The notes below the pieces were generated by a model, which searched no databases, was not told where the DNA came from, and saw nothing but the letters and a program-made list of their open reading frames with translations. This document shows, one piece after another, positions 52,531 through 53,188 of a stretch of 53,188 nucleotides of DNA. Source of the DNA: DASPJR01 sp035628505 (GTDB taxonomy: Bacteria; Planctomycetota; SZUA-567; H5-PLA8). Made by a program: the position numbers and the translations under genes. The stretch's first letter is position 1. Each line of letters opens with the position of its first letter. Location of the stretch: NCBI GenBank assembly GCA_035628505.1, contig DASPJR010000039.1:1-53188 (forward strand), written 5' to 3'.

Positions 52531-52544
52531 TTACCCTAGGGTAA
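52531..52544. promoter_or_regulatory. Perfect palindrome TTACCCTAGGGTAA
   Basis: A 14-bp perfect dyad 3 bp after site 2, with a different sequence. It may be a second operator type or part of one composite site. Confidence 0.4.
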
Positions 52545-52647
52545 GAGCAGGTGATGAGTGACCGCGAATGACAGTGTGTGGTCGAAAATGTTGCGAGTCT
52601 AACGCTGGATCAGTGCGTGCCCGTCGGCCAAGATGAGTCGAGGGCAC

Positions 52648-52938
52648 TTAGCGGGCGTCATTGACAATCACGTTCCGTAGACGTTGAGCAAAGTTACTCT
52701 CGTTCAGTCTCCCGCTGACATTCACGCGGCAGCCGCGTTCGGCTTGGTGAACGTCGATCGTGCCCTCTGCGTCGGGCTTCAGATCGGCGATGATTCGGAC
52801 CAAATCCTGGGAATTCAGGCGTCCGGCGCGGCCGCTTCCGGAAATTTGCGGTTGACCGTTGTGCATCTTAACGCGAACGCGAATGCCGCCGTTGAGCAGC
52901 AGGGCCAGATAATCGCTGATACGTTCGAGCAGATTCAT
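52648..52938 (-). CDS. Small protein of unknown function
   Basis: From ATG 52938 the product is 96 aa. It begins with a hydrophobic/amphipathic helix (MNLLERISDYLALLLNGG), then has a polar, probably beta-rich part with HNGQPQISGSGRAGRL and DVHQAERGCRVNVSGRL. I do not recognise a family. The ATG at 52968 is in frame but lies in the heptamer repeat, so 52938 is preferred. It may be co-transcribed with the gene ending at 53014. Confidence 0.5.
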   Translation of the reverse strand: MNLLERISDYLALLLNGGIRVRVKMHNGQPQISGSGRAGRLNSQDLVRIIADLKPDAEGTIDVHQAERGCRVNVSGRLNESNFAQRLRNVIVNDAR

Positions 52939-52950
52939 AGCAGATAATTG

Positions 52951-53010
52951 CCACTTGTCATTAGTCACTCGTCACTTGTTGCAACTGACCAATGACAACT
53001 GACCACTGAC
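52951..53010. repeat. TGAC-type heptamer repeat array
   Basis: This is a run of degenerate 7-bp units of the form TGACNAG/TGACAAC (on one strand GTGACGAGTGAC...), in the spacer between the partial gene and the 96-aa gene. The same type flanks the REPIN-like copies at 6137-6160 and 6317-6338. Confidence 0.55.
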
Positions 53011-53013
53011 ACA

Positions 53014-53188
53014 TCATTCGTCCTTCTTCGCGCGCTTCTTCGCCTTGAGCAGCGCGCGCGTGTAGTCGCTGGCGGCTTCGTCGGGCTGGCTGACTTTGGT
53101 GCCTCCGACCACGGGCTTGTTCTCGCCGGCGTTTGCGTCGGGATTCAGGTTGAAATCAGAATTCGCGCCGGCCTGTTCGAAGCGGCTC
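53014..53188 (-). CDS. C-terminal end of an unidentified protein, truncated by the window
   Basis: Reading from the right edge on the minus strand gives 57 residues and a TGA at 53014-53016. The sequence is polar (SRFEQAGANSDFNLNPDANAG...), ends in a basic tail DYTRALLKAKKRAKKDE, and has no recognisable domain. The frame is the only one open to the edge over this stretch. A poly-basic tail of this kind is seen at the ends of some large PVC membrane or VWA proteins, but the family cannot be named from this piece. Confidence 0.55.
   Translation of the reverse strand, partial: SRFEQAGANSDFNLNPDANAGENKPVVGGTKVSQPDEAASDYTRALLKAKKRAKKDE

Larger units (their letters stand above)
52255..52647. other. 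Convergent intergenic region (393 nt) with palindromes
   Basis: No gene is supported. It lies between two gene 3' ends. It holds a CACAGAG-type arm at 52261-52288, an AT-rich core (about 52290-52550), three perfect palindromes (listed separately) and an unremarkable tail. No intrinsic terminator hairpin with a T-run was spotted. A short open frame of about 32 codons from 52446 was not accepted. Confidence 0.7.

Overview
The window looks like a stretch of a GC-rich, Gram-negative bacterial chromosome, most likely from the PVC superphylum and probably Verrucomicrobiota. This is an inference. It rests on a DUF1552 protein paired with a Planctomycete-type cytochrome (DUF1587/1592/1585), a meso-DAP type MurE, Kdo and LPS-export genes, and dispersed repeats of a kind common in that group. 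No rRNA or tRNA gene was seen, so the taxonomy is unconfirmed.

Region 1 (1-17.8 kb) is a division and cell wall (dcw) cluster, all on the + strand: rsmH (5' end cut off by the window), ftsL-like, ftsI, murE, murF, mraY, ftsW, murG, murC, murB, ddl, ftsQ, ftsA and, in the usual ftsZ position, a strongly degenerate FtsZ-like gene. murD is missing from its usual place between mraY and ftsW. The cluster is interrupted by palindromic REPIN-like elements (5976-6302, 13985-14195) and by hairpins made of 9-bp periodic arms (7553-7646, 9040-9112).

Region 2 (17.8-30.2 kb) is an envelope and LPS block on the + strand: two glycosyltransferases (GT4, GT9), a single 891-residue LptF-LptG fusion, a PolX-family protein whose polymerase site is damaged while its PHP nuclease site is intact, kdsD, kdsC, and two translationally coupled OstA/LptA-like periplasmic proteins. 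One of these two is very large (922 aa). They occupy the slots held by lptC and lptA in Escherichia coli.

Region 3 (30.2-53.2 kb) is mixed. It holds a LysM protein, a secreted protein of unknown function, bifunctional PutA, a YaiI/DUF188 protein, L-2-hydroxyglutarate oxidase, a CDF metal transporter, a frameshifted GH1 glucosidase next to a GT4 glycosyltransferase, the DUF1552/cytochrome pair, a secreted PHP-like/esterase fusion, a MoaB-like protein, an unknown helical protein, a PQQ-propeller protein, a beta-CASP metallo-beta-lactamase, NagB, a class I aminotransferase, a small unknown protein and the end of a further gene. Two convergent hairpin terminators separate opposed genes.

The observations most worth a second look are these: the FtsZ-like protein without the tubulin GTP signature, beside an intact FtsA; the LptFG fusion with an enlarged LptA-like pair; the polymerase-dead PolX; several first genes whose promoter-like -10 boxes lie only 6-7 nt before the start codon (possible leaderless mRNAs); and a cluster of perfect palindromes at 52448-52544 between two convergent genes.
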